A DNA stretch of 13,487 nt from Betaproteobacteria bacterium. Lineage in GTDB: Bacteria; Pseudomonadota; Gammaproteobacteria; Burkholderiales; Rhodocyclaceae. How positions within the stretch are numbered: the first letter of the stretch is position 1; each line of letters opens with the position of its first letter. The position numbers were made by a program, and so were the translations under genes. The notes beneath the pieces were generated by a model. It saw only the letters and a list, made by a program, of their open reading frames with translations, ran no database searches and was not told where the DNA came from. Location: assembly GCA_016880375.1 (NCBI GenBank), contig JAEHDO010000450.1, positions 1-13,487 on the forward strand. Direction: 5' to 3'. This document shows positions 6,894 through 13,487 of this stretch, piece after piece.

Positions 6894-8783
6894 TCAATTA
6901 ATGAAACGCCGGCTTTCCCTGATCACCTCGTCGATGCGGCTTTGGTATTGCGCGAGGACCCGCTCCTTGGCTTCGCGGGGTAGCGGATTGTCTTTTGCGT
7001 CGACTATCGTGTAGCGGAAGAAATCACTTGCCGTATACGGGAAGGTTATTTTGTACTGGTCGTCCATGATGCCGATGTAGTCGTATTCCCCCACCACGAA
7101 ATAGTCGGGCGCCGGTGCAAACAGGCTGCCGGCCGAGCTGTAGCTGTGCGGGTCCTGCCGCACGCCGAGTTCCCCCAGCAGGGTGGGCGCGATCTGCAGG
7201 TGCGTGGTCCGGTGGCTGACTACCGCCGGTGCGCGGCCGGGGATGTGCATGACCAGGGGCACGCGGATCTGCTCTTCGGGGAAGGTGCGGCCGTGGCCAT
7301 GTCCCCAGTGGCCCTTCTCCATGAATTCCTCGCCATGATCGCCGGTGAACAGCACGATGGTGTTGTCCTTCATGCCGTTCTTTTCCAGGCAATCCAGCAG
7401 GCGGCCGACCTCCCGGTCGATGTGATGGGCCGCATTGACGTAGCGGGCATGGATCTGCCGGACGTTCTCCTTTAGGTTCATGTTGATGTAGTTCAGGTCC
7501 TTCTGGTAGTCGGGGCGGATCGCCGCCTCTTCCGGGAAGCTGTAGGGCGCGTGGGTCGATTCGAAGAACATGAAGTCGAAGAAGGGCAGAGCGCGGTCGC
7601 GCCGCTCCAGCTTGCCGATGATGTCGGTGATGTTCTGGCTGTCGCGTTTCCAGGGGTCGCCGGATTGCAATTCCTGCAGGTATTGTTCCGGAATTCCCGT
7701 GAACAGCGTGTGCCGCAACTCCGGGTAATCGAAGCTCTGGCTGGTGTGCAGCGCGAGCTGGTAGTTCTTCGCCCTGATGAACTCCATCAGGGCCGGGGCG
7801 ACGCGCTGGCGCTCGAAGCTGTACCAGTAGGGGGCATAGATGCCGTAGAACATGGAGAACAGCCCCATGCGGGTACGGTTGCCGCCGCTGTAGTGACGCT
7901 CGAACCGCTGCGATGACTTGGCGAGCTTCCAGAGATTGGGCGTGATCTCCGGATCGAGCAGGTCCCAGCGGAAGGACTCGCCGACCAGCATGATGATGTT
8001 GGGGTAGGCCTTCAGCGGAGTCGACTCGAGGTTCTTCGAGGGGTAGCTGACCTCGCCCCCGGCGATGCGCAGGCTCGTCACGGCGGCGCGCTTGATTCCC
8101 ATGCGCTTGAAGAGGGTGGCGGCGCTGGTGTGCAGGCGGAAGGGGATGGCCTCGGCGGCCTGCAGGTAGTCCTCCTGGCCGGTATGGGTGCTGTAGGCAT
8201 AGACGCCTTCCGTCGACAGCAGGGCGAACAGGGAAACGCCGGTGGTAGCCAGCATGATCCGCCGGGAAAGCAGGCGCCGGCCCTGGTGGTGCCGATGCAG
8301 GAGCCAAAGGCTCGCCGCAGTAGCCGCGAAGAGAAGGCCGACCTGGAGTGCGACCGCCTGCATCGTGGCGTCCGTCGCGCCGAGCGCGGCGATGCCGCCG
8401 GGAGTGGTCAGCAGGTTCCAGACAAAGCCGTTGAAGTGATACTCGTACAGCCCGTAGATGCGATAGTCGGCATACAGGCACAGCAAGGTCATCGAGCCGA
8501 CGACGTGGGCGACGGCATAGACCAGCATGGTTCGCCACCCGGACTTCGACGCGCCCGGCCGGATCGCCCAGGTTGCCAAGGCGGTCACCGACAAGGGGAC
8601 GAGCGTATACAAGGAGGCATAGCCGGCGGTGGAGGCGACGAGGTAGGCCAGCACGGCCGGGGCGTCTGCTCCGGTGAATTGCCAGAACATGGCGATCATG
8701 GCGAAAACCGCCATGTAGAGCAGCACGAAATAGGTGTGCAGCACGGCCTTCGGCCGGCAAGAATTCCCGGTGCCTGGTGTCAT
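6894..8783 (-). CDS. YejM/PbgA/LapC-like membrane sulfatase-fold protein (paralogue A)
   Basis: The product has 629 residues. The N-terminal part (1-195) has about five membrane helices (near 14-34, 43-72, 84-105, 141-162 and 173-194) with the loop TTPGGIAALGA after HFNGFVWNLL, matching the DUF3413 part of YejM. After a linker, the periplasmic alkaline phosphatase/sulfatase domain starts at about 261. Putative active-site residues are VGESFR (Glu269), SGGNRTRMG (Thr304, aligning with Thr302 of E. coli YejM), ESTHAPY (His411), TGDHGEEF (Asp482, His483) and WGHGHG (His495/497). In E. coli YejM the equivalents of Glu269 and Asp482-His483 are lost, and the protein controls LpxC stability through LapB. 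Here the site looks complete, so an enzymatic role on an envelope lipid is plausible but unproven. It is paralogous to the protein at 10912-12792, has a ColR-type box upstream, and is followed 10 bases later by eptA. The ribosome-binding site is weak (AGGG). Confidence 0.9.
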   Translation of the reverse strand: MTPGTGNSCRPKAVLHTYFVLLYMAVFAMIAMFWQFTGADAPAVLAYLVASTAGYASLYTLVPLSVTALATWAIRPGASKSGWRTMLVYAVAHVVGSMTLLCLYADYRIYGLYEYHFNGFVWNLLTTPGGIAALGATDATMQAVALQVGLLFAATAASLWLLHRHHQGRRLLSRRIMLATTGVSLFALLSTEGVYAYSTHTGQEDYLQAAEAIPFRLHTSAATLFKRMGIKRAAVTSLRIAGGEVSYPSKNLESTPLKAYPNIIMLVGESFRWDLLDPEITPNLWKLAKSSQRFERHYSGGNRTRMGLFSMFYGIYAPYWYSFERQRVAPALMEFIRAKNYQLALHTSQSFDYPELRHTLFTGIPEQYLQELQSGDPWKRDSQNITDIIGKLERRDRALPFFDFMFFESTHAPYSFPEEAAIRPDYQKDLNYINMNLKENVRQIHARYVNAAHHIDREVGRLLDCLEKNGMKDNTIVLFTGDHGEEFMEKGHWGHGHGRTFPEEQIRVPLVMHIPGRAPAVVSHRTTHLQIAPTLLGELGVRQDPHSYSSAGSLFAPAPDYFVVGEYDYIGIMDDQYKITFPYTASDFFRYTIVDAKDNPLPREAKERVLAQYQSRIDEVIRESRRFIN

Positions 8784-8815
8784 GCCGCAATCCCTGAGTT
8801 CCGCATCAGGGGAAC

Positions 8816-8846
8816 TCTATGCGCGGAGCCGTGAGCGCGATGTCAA
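8816..8846 (-). promoter_or_regulatory. Candidate ColR-activated promoter for YejM-A and eptA
   Basis: On the minus strand a perfect -35 TTGACA (8846-8841) is followed after 19 bases by CATAGA (8821-8816), a poor -10 with over-long spacing. This is the kind of promoter that needs an activator bound next to the -35, which is where box A lies. Confidence 0.5.
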
Positions 8847-8852
8847 CGGCGC

Positions 8853-8869
8853 GTGAAAAAAACGTGAAA
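8853..8869 (-). promoter_or_regulatory. ColR-type operator, box A
   Basis: The plus strand reads GTGAAAAAAACGTGAAA. Read on the minus strand this is two TTTCAC half-sites spaced by 5 bases, the direct-repeat geometry typical of OmpR-family regulators. Its 16-base core satisfies every fixed position of the Pseudomonas putida ColR consensus as I remember it, (T/C)(T/C)NA(C/G)NN(T/C)TTTTT(C/G)AC. It sits in the 132-base gap between colS and paralogue A, 69 bases before the ATG. A perfect TTGACA lies 6 bases further on. Confidence 0.75.
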
Positions 8870-8915
8870 CGCGGCGGCGCGCCCGTCGCCGGGACGACGA
8901 CAGCCCGAGGCAGCC

Positions 8916-10184
8916 TCAGCCCGGGAGGAAGTCGACGCGGAACTCGCAGCCGCCGCTGTGATTCTCGCTCAGCTGGATGCGCCAGCCCTGGCGTTGGCAG
9001 ATGCGCTGCACCAGCGAGAGCCCTAGGCCGAGGCCGTCGCCGCGGCTGCGGTCGCCGCGCACGAAGGGCTGGAACACGCTCTCGCGCTTTTCCGGCGGAA
9101 TGCCGGCGCCCGAGTCGCAGACGCTGAAGCCGCCGGCGCGCAGTACCAGGCGGACGTAGCCCTTGTCGGTGTAATGGATGGCGTTGCGCAGCAGGTTGGA
9201 GAGTACGGCGCGCAGCGCCGCCGCCGGGTAGCGGCCGTCATCCCCGCCTTCGCTGGCCAGGCTCAGTTCGAGTCCGCGCCCTTCCGCCTCAGGCCGCAGG
9301 CGGTCGATCTGTTCCGCGGCCAGTTGCGCCATGGGGGTTTCCGCATCCTCGCCCTTGTCGTCGGCGGTGCGCGCCAGGCGCATGAAGGTTTCCACCAGTT
9401 CCTGCATTTCGGTGCAGGAAGCCTGGATGCGGCGCACCTGGACCTGTTGCCTTGGATCGGCGATGCCGCGCGCCAGCAGGAGGTCGCAGGAACTGGCGAT
9501 GACCATCAGGGGGGTGCGCAATTCGTGGCTGACGTCGCTGGTGAAGAAGCGCTCGCGCTCGAGCGCCTGGCGCAACTCTCCCAGCGTGGCGTCGAAGGCG
9601 GCGGCGAGCAGGCCGACCTCGTCGGGAGCATAGCCGGCGGCCAGGGGCGGCGCCGCTGTCAGCAGCTGCTCGCGGTGCTGCACCTGCTCGGAGAGCCGGA
9701 TCACCGGCGCGATCACCCGGCGCGCCATGAGCAGGCCGAGGCCCCAGGCCGACAGCATGCTGATGACGAAGGCGATGGCGATGATGGCGTAGAGGACGTC
9801 CTCGCGCCGCTCGAACTCCTCCTGGTCCTGCACCAGCACGTACAGCATGCTTCCCGATTCGCGGGCAAAGACGTGGAATTCATCGCCGTCGCGTTCGACT
9901 TCCTGGAAGCCGGGCCTGACCCGGGCAAGCCAGGGCGGCAGCGACGGTTGTCCGTCGGGTCCGCGGACGTACAGCTCGCTGCCCTGCTCGAAGTGGAAGG
10001 GCAGTCCCTTGTCGAGCGCATTGAGCATGTCGTCGAGCTGCTTGCCCATGGTCGATGAGGAGTAGTTCTCCTCGGTGAAGCTGATCGACATCACTACCGT
10101 GAGCGAGAACAGGCTGGCCACCACCAGCGTCATCAGCACGAATGCTATGACGATGCGCCGGGCGAGGCTCTTGACAGCGCTCAT
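8916..10184 (-). CDS. colS: ColS-type sensor histidine kinase
   Basis: The product has 422 residues. Membrane segments lie at about 11-33 and 131-153, flanking a periplasmic sensor of about 97 residues that is rich in acidic residues, including E122-x-x-E125-x-x-E128 just before the second helix. A HAMP-like linker follows (about 154-208). The HisKA dimerisation domain has FTSDVSHELRTPL with phospho-acceptor His220. The ATPase domain has NLLRNAIHYT (N-box Asn330/Asn334), DSGAGIP (Asp357) and RGDGLGLGLS (G2 box). Its ATG overlaps the colR stop by 4 bases (ATGA), which couples translation. It should phosphorylate the ColR-like regulator. In Pseudomonas, ColS senses excess zinc and iron through ExxE-type motifs; that function is only inferred here. 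PmrB or another OmpR-group kinase is the alternative name. Confidence 0.88.
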   Translation of the reverse strand: MSAVKSLARRIVIAFVLMTLVVASLFSLTVVMSISFTEENYSSSTMGKQLDDMLNALDKGLPFHFEQGSELYVRGPDGQPSLPPWLARVRPGFQEVERDGDEFHVFARESGSMLYVLVQDQEEFERREDVLYAIIAIAFVISMLSAWGLGLLMARRVIAPVIRLSEQVQHREQLLTAAPPLAAGYAPDEVGLLAAAFDATLGELRQALERERFFTSDVSHELRTPLMVIASSCDLLLARGIADPRQQVQVRRIQASCTEMQELVETFMRLARTADDKGEDAETPMAQLAAEQIDRLRPEAEGRGLELSLASEGGDDGRYPAAALRAVLSNLLRNAIHYTDKGYVRLVLRAGGFSVCDSGAGIPPEKRESVFQPFVRGDRSRGDGLGLGLSLVQRICQRQGWRIQLSENHSGGCEFRVDFLPG

Positions 10185-10864
10185 TCGCCGTCCTCCCGCT
10201 CGGCGAGCCGGAAGCCGACGCCATGCAAGGTGTGCAGCAGCGGTTTCGGGAAGGGCTTGTCGATCTGCTGGCGCAGGGTGTGGATGTGGCTGCGCAGGCT
10301 GTCGCTGTCCGGCGGCGCGTCGCCCCACAACGCCGCCTCGAGCGCCTGGCGCGTCGCCACCGCCGGGCTCTTCTGCATCAGCACGGCGAGCAGCTTGAGG
10401 CCGATCGGCCCGATCTTCAGCGGCAGGCCGGCGCGGCTCACTTCGAGGGTGTCGAGGTCGTAGCTGAGGTCGGCCACCTGCAGCAGGCGCCGGCCGCCGG
10501 CGCGGGTGCGCTTGAGCACGGCCTCGATGCGCGCGGCCAGCTCGGGCAGGGCGAAGGGCTTGGTGACATAGTCGTCCGCCCCGGTGCGGAAGCCCTGCAG
10601 GCGGTCGTCGATGGCGTCGCGGGCGGTGAGCATGATCACCGGCGTATCGCGCCGCTCGCCCTCGCGCAGGCGCTGGCAGAGGGCATAGCCGTCCATGCCC
10701 GGCAGCATGACGTCGAGGACGATCAGGTCGTAGTGCTGGGTGGCCGCCAGGTGCAGGCCGGTGAGGCCGTCCTGGGCGCAATCGACCTCATAGCCCTTGA
10801 GGGCGAGATAGTCGGCCAGATTGGCCAGGATGTCCCGGTTGTCCTCCACCACCAACAAACGCAT
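10181..10864 (-). CDS. colR: ColR-type response regulator
   Basis: The product has 227 residues. The receiver domain (1-115) has acidic pocket Glu7/Asp8, phospho-acceptor Asp51 in VLDVMLPGMDGY, Thr80 and Lys102 in TKPF. The OmpR/PhoB winged-helix DNA-binding domain (about 125-222) has LRSHIHTLRQQIDKPF and LLHTLHGVGFRLAE. The overall sequence (VEDNRDILANLADYL, AQDGLTGLHLAAT, GLKLLAVLMQKSP) closely follows Pseudomonas ColR as I remember it. ATG 10864 is chosen because the receiver fold begins there and GAGAAGG lies just upstream; the 13 extra in-frame codons to 10903 are unlikely to be translated. It lies 47 bases downstream of YejM-B and overlaps colS by 4 bases, so colRS may be transcribed partly from box B. 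It is predicted to bind the two boxes at 8853-8869 and 12860-12876. Confidence 0.9.
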   Translation of the reverse strand: MRLLVVEDNRDILANLADYLALKGYEVDCAQDGLTGLHLAATQHYDLIVLDVMLPGMDGYALCQRLREGERRDTPVIMLTARDAIDDRLQGFRTGADDYVTKPFALPELAARIEAVLKRTRAGGRRLLQVADLSYDLDTLEVSRAGLPLKIGPIGLKLLAVLMQKSPAVATRQALEAALWGDAPPDSDSLRSHIHTLRQQIDKPFPKPLLHTLHGVGFRLAEREDGE

Positions 10865-10880
10865 CGCCGCCTTCTCTCCC

Positions 10881-10895
10881 CTTGCCAGCGGCAAG
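10881..10895 (-). repeat. Small hairpin in the YejM-B to colR gap
   Basis: CTTGCC (10881-10886) and GGCAAG (10890-10895) form a 6-bp stem with a 3-base loop. On the transcript it lies just upstream of the purine-rich colR ribosome-binding site. It could modulate readthrough or colR translation, but may be chance. Confidence 0.3.
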
Positions 10896-10911
10896 CCTAC
10901 CACCGCCCCGG

Positions 10912-12792
10912 TCAGGACGGGGCGCGGCTGAAGCGCGAGAGGCTGCCCATGATCTCCAGCATGGCGGTGCGGATCGCCTTGATGACGCCGGACGAGTCGG
11001 CCAGCGGGCGGTCATCGCCGTCGCTGACCTCGTTGCGGATGGCGCCCAGTGCATTGACCGGGAAGGACACCTTGAAGTCATTGCCGATGTAGGCGATGCG
11101 GTTCCAGTCGGCGGCGACGGCGTAGTCGCGGTGGAAACCCGGCGCCAGCAGGTCGTAGCCGTGGGAGTAGTCCGAGGGCGGGTTCTTCACGCCGAGCAGC
11201 GGCATCAGCGTCGCCGGAATGTCGAGGTGGCTGGTGATGCCGGTGACGACGCGCGGCACCTGTCCGGGCACGCGAATCACGGCCGGCGTGCCGGTCTGGA
11301 AGCGGTTGAACTCGGCGCTGTGCCCCCAGCGGCCGCGCTCCATGAACTCCTCGCCGTGGTCCCCCAGCACGATGACCACGGTTCTTTCGAGCAGGCCCTT
11401 CGCCTTTAGGTGGTCGATGACGCGGCCGATCTGGCCGTCGACGTGGTGGGCGGCGTTGACGTAGCGGTTCTTGATCTGCGGCGTCTGCGTGGCGAAATCG
11501 GCCGTGAGGTAGTTGAAGTTCTCGAGCCAGGGCGAGGCGATGGCGCCGTCCTGCGGGAAGTCGTAAGGCGCGTGGGTGGACTCGAAGAACATGTAGCTCA
11601 TGAACGGCCGCGACGGGTCGCGGCGGTCGATGAAGGCGAAAATGTCGTCGATGTTCTTCGCGTCGCGCTGCCAGGCCGGCGCGCCGCCCTCGAGGGGATG
11701 CATGTCCTCCGGCCGCATGTTGACGAAGACGGTCTTGTCGAAGGCGGGGTAGGTGAAGCGCTGGCTGGTGTGCAGGGCGAACTGGTAGTTTTGTTGTTGC
11801 AGCACGTCCATCAGCACCGGCGCGCGCTGCGCCGCGCGCATCGGGAACCAGTTGCTGCCGTAGAGGCCGTAGAACATCGAGAAGACGCCCATCTGCGTCA
11901 GGTTGCCGCCGCTGAAATGCTTTTCCAGGCGCAGGGCATCGTTCGAGAAGGCCCACAGGCGCGGCATGATCTTCGGATCGAGCATGTCGAAGCGCAGCGA
12001 TTCGGCGACCAGCCAGACGATGTTCAGCGGCGCCGAAGGCGCTGCCACCTGAAGCGGCTTCAGCGGATAGGCGAGAGCGCCTTCCTTTTGGCGCAGGCTT
12101 TGCGCCCCCTCCGTTCTGGAAGCGATGCCGAGGCGCTTCGCCAGCCTGCGCATGGTGAGCGGCTGGTAGAGCGGATAGTGCTCGCTGGCGAAGAGGATCG
12201 GCTGGTAGTTGGACGCCGAGCTGTAGGCGTAGGCGACGCGCTCGCCGGTACTCAGCAGGATCAGCGCCAGCAGCGCCCAGCGCCAGGGGTTGCGCGAAGC
12301 GGCCGTTTCCAGCGGGCTGCGCCACATCACCCAGCCGTAGGCGACGGCCTGCGCCGTGACGAGGAGACTGACTATTCCGGCGGCCGTCAGCCGGGTGGAC
12401 CAGTCGGCGCCAAGCGCATTGATACCGCCCGGTGTGGTCACCAGATCGATGACAAAGCCGTTGATATGGAAGCCGTACATGTTGCGGATCAGGCGGTCGG
12501 CATAGAGCAGCGCCTGGGTCAGCCCGGTCAGGCCGACCGCCGTCGCGGCGAGCAGCGCGCCGGCGCCCGGCATCGGCCAGGTCTTCAGGATGCGCCTTAG
12601 CAGGTAGGTGGCCAGCAGGGCCGGCAGCAGATAGATGAAGGCGTAACTCGCCGTCGCCGCCAGGGTCCAGCCGGCGACGGCCGGTTCGGCGAACTGACGG
12701 GCGCTCTGCAGGCCGGCCACCTGGACGACGGCGAGCAGCCAGGACAGCAGGAAGAAGCGTTTGAGGTGTCGCGTGGTCGGCAGGGCGGGCAT
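10912..12792 (-). CDS. YejM/PbgA/LapC-like membrane sulfatase-fold protein (paralogue B)
   Basis: The product has 626 residues and is colinear with the protein at 6894-8783. The N-terminal part (about 11-185) has about five membrane helices and the loop HINGFVIDLVTTPGGINALG, the DUF3413 region of YejM. The segment YPLYQPLTMRRLAKRLGI resembles the E. coli YejM linker. The sulfatase domain from about 256 has LVAESLR (Glu264), SGGNLTQMG (Thr299), ESTHAPY (His407), LGDHGEEF (Asp478, His479) and WGHS (His491), so the presumptive metal site and nucleophile are kept. Beyond His491 it differs from paralogue A (SAEFNRF instead of GHGRTF). GGAG lies 7 bases before ATG 12792. A ColR-type box lies 67 bases upstream, and colR starts 47 bases downstream in the same direction. 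The substrate is unknown; it may act in lipid A or phospholipid homeostasis in the inner membrane/periplasm. Confidence 0.9.
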   Translation of the reverse strand: MPALPTTRHLKRFFLLSWLLAVVQVAGLQSARQFAEPAVAGWTLAATASYAFIYLLPALLATYLLRRILKTWPMPGAGALLAATAVGLTGLTQALLYADRLIRNMYGFHINGFVIDLVTTPGGINALGADWSTRLTAAGIVSLLVTAQAVAYGWVMWRSPLETAASRNPWRWALLALILLSTGERVAYAYSSASNYQPILFASEHYPLYQPLTMRRLAKRLGIASRTEGAQSLRQKEGALAYPLKPLQVAAPSAPLNIVWLVAESLRFDMLDPKIMPRLWAFSNDALRLEKHFSGGNLTQMGVFSMFYGLYGSNWFPMRAAQRAPVLMDVLQQQNYQFALHTSQRFTYPAFDKTVFVNMRPEDMHPLEGGAPAWQRDAKNIDDIFAFIDRRDPSRPFMSYMFFESTHAPYDFPQDGAIASPWLENFNYLTADFATQTPQIKNRYVNAAHHVDGQIGRVIDHLKAKGLLERTVVIVLGDHGEEFMERGRWGHSAEFNRFQTGTPAVIRVPGQVPRVVTGITSHLDIPATLMPLLGVKNPPSDYSHGYDLLAPGFHRDYAVAADWNRIAYIGNDFKVSFPVNALGAIRNEVSDGDDRPLADSSGVIKAIRTAMLEIMGSLSRFSRAPS

Positions 12793-12844
12793 GGCATGAC
12801 TCCGGATTCGAACGGGTCATACCGTAGCAAGCGGGCCGTCAAGC

Positions 12845-12858
12845 CCGGCTCAAGCCGG
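12845..12858 (-). repeat. Perfect inverted repeat next to box B
   Basis: CCGGCT-CA-AGCCGG is a perfect 6-bp inverted repeat directly promoter-proximal to the ColR-type box. It overlaps the candidate -35 hexamer TTGAGC (minus, 12853-12848). It could be a second regulator site or a coincidence of GC-rich sequence. Confidence 0.3.
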
Positions 12859-12859
12859 C

Positions 12860-12876
12860 GTGAAAAAAACGTGAAA
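12860..12876 (-). promoter_or_regulatory. ColR-type operator, box B
   Basis: The 17 bases are identical to box A, and identity extends to 19 bases (12858-12876 against 8851-8869). The element lies in the 99-base gap between the VOC gene stop and the YejM-B start, 67 bases before the ATG. A -35-like TTGAGC begins after the same 6-base gap as TTGACA at box A. No good -10 is visible, in keeping with activator dependence. Confidence 0.75.
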
Positions 12877-12891
12877 TGGAAAAGAAACGCG

Positions 12892-13317
12892 CTACTGCCT
12901 GGCGAACAGCCGCTCCGGCTCGCTGAAGGCCTTGAACTCCAGGGCATTGCCGAAGGGATCCATGAGGAACATCGTCGCCTGCTCGCCCGGCTGGCCCTTG
13001 AAGCGCACATAGGGCTCGATGACGAATTCCATGCCGGCGGCGCGGAAGCGCTCGGCCAGGCGCTGCCATTCGTCCATCGGCAGCACCAGCCCGAAGTGGC
13101 GCACCGGCACCTGCTTGCCGTCGACCGAGTTGGTCGGGTCGTCCGTGGCGGTACGCTTGACCAGATGGGCGACGATCTGGTGGCCGCGGAAGTTGAAGTC
13201 CACCCATTCGTCCGAACTGCGTCCTTCCGGGCAGCCGAGGAACTTGCCGTAGAACTGCCGCGCACGGGCGAGGTCGGTGACGGGAAAGGCGAGATGAAAC
13301 GGGGGCAACTCGGCCAT
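12892..13317 (-). CDS. VOC-superfamily (glyoxalase/dioxygenase fold) protein
   Basis: The product has 141 residues. Two paired beta-alpha-beta-beta-beta modules are visible: [20 protein letters not shown] at 7-26 and [20 protein letters not shown] at 72-91. The sequence ends with [15 protein letters not shown]. His8, His74 and Glu127 occupy the usual metal-ligand positions of vicinal oxygen chelate enzymes, so a metal-dependent lyase, isomerase or dioxygenase is possible. The substrate cannot be inferred, and a non-enzymatic resistance protein is an alternative. The start is fixed by AGGAGG (minus of 13323-13328) 5 bases before ATG 13317; the longer open frame back to 13476 overlaps the upstream hemolysin III gene and is rejected. 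It lies 41 bases downstream of that gene and upstream of box B, so it is probably outside the ColR module. Confidence 0.88.
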   Translation of the reverse strand: MAELPPFHLAFPVTDLARARQFYGKFLGCPEGRSSDEWVDFNFRGHQIVAHLVKRTATDDPTNSVDGKQVPVRHFGLVLPMDEWQRLAERFRAAGMEFVIEPYVRFKGQPGEQATMFLMDPFGNALEFKAFSEPERLFARQ

Positions 13318-13358
13318 AAGCGCCTCCTGACTGTCTGGGCGCACAGTTTGCCACGCCC

Positions 13359-13487
13359 TCAGGCGGCTGTCACTGGCCAGGGGATGACGTAGAACAGCAC
13401 GGCGAAGAAATGCAGGGCGGCCCCGGCCAGCACGAAGCCGTGCCAGATGGCGTGGTTGTAGGGCAGCCGCCGCCACTTGTAGAAGGC
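13359..13487 (-). CDS. Hemolysin III/PAQR-family membrane protein, C-terminal fragment
   Basis: Only the last 42 residues and the TGA stop are in the window; the gene begins outside. The fragment [20 protein letters not shown], followed by a hydrophobic helix FAVLFYVIP, is the typical C-terminus of the hemolysin III (YqfA/TrhA) family within the PAQR superfamily, with the conserved histidines of the last membrane helix. These are seven-helix inner-membrane proteins; in E. coli TrhA affects membrane energetics and fluidity. The VOC gene follows after 41 bases on the same strand. Confidence 0.85.
   Translation of the reverse strand, partial: AFYKWRRLPYNHAIWHGFVLAGAALHFFAVLFYVIPWPVTAA

Noticed and set aside
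7024..8790. Long minus-strand frame overlapping YejM-A (and a similar one at 11078-12820 over YejM-B)
   Set aside because: Both are Arg/Pro/His-rich out-of-frame shadows without domains; the sulfatase-fold frames carry all the recognisable motifs.
10185..10781. 199-codon upstream extension of the colS frame
   Set aside because: It overlaps colR in another frame with Arg/Pro/His-rich shadow sequence; the natural start is the ATGA overlap at 10184.
13318..13476. 53-codon upstream extension of the VOC gene
   Set aside because: It overlaps the hemolysin III C-terminus in another frame, while a strong AGGAGG fixes the start at 13317.

Overview
The window is GC-rich, densely coded and mostly minus-strand. 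It looks like a chromosomal segment of a betaproteobacterium, possibly from the Rhodocyclales/Azoarcus-Dechloromonas neighbourhood. That placement is an inference from the style of ColR, EptA, GstA and a long-form pyruvate phosphate dikinase. I see no insertion sequence, tRNA, rRNA, CRISPR array or phage gene, and no gene-free stretch longer than about 175 bases.

Layout. Positions 1-1132 (minus) hold a secreted Sel1-repeat protein cut by the window edge. Positions 1194-1805 (minus) hold a beta-class glutathione transferase, gstA. A 174-base divergent intergenic region follows, then ppdK (1980-4772), the only plus-strand gene. It converges on a small DUF3862-type lipoprotein (4810-5106, minus), with two GC hairpins in between. 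From 13487 down to 5252 everything is on the minus strand. In transcription order: the tail of a hemolysin III-family membrane protein, a VOC-fold protein, a YejM/LapC-like membrane sulfatase-fold protein (paralogue B), colR, colS, a second YejM/LapC-like protein (paralogue A) and eptA.

The block from about 12880 to 5252 is the most interesting part and reads as one envelope-modification module. A ColRS-type two-component system sits between two paralogous inner-membrane enzymes of the YejM (PbgA/LapC) family, and an EptA lipid A phosphoethanolamine transferase follows paralogue A after 10 bases. An identical 19-base element lies upstream of each YejM-like gene, 67 and 69 bases before the start codons. 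Read on the minus strand it contains TTTCAC-N5-TTTCAC. Its 16-base core fits, at every fixed position, the ColR-binding consensus I remember from Pseudomonas putida. In both copies a -35-like hexamer lies exactly 6 bases downstream. The wiring suggested is that ColS senses an envelope or metal signal and ColR activates promoter A (YejM-A plus EptA) and promoter B (YejM-B, reading on into colRS as an autoregulatory loop). Both YejM-like proteins keep the metal-binding and nucleophile residues that Escherichia coli YejM has partly lost, so they may be active enzymes rather than pure regulators. The remaining genes (ppdK, gstA, the VOC protein, the lipoprotein and the Sel1 protein) look like ordinary neighbours.
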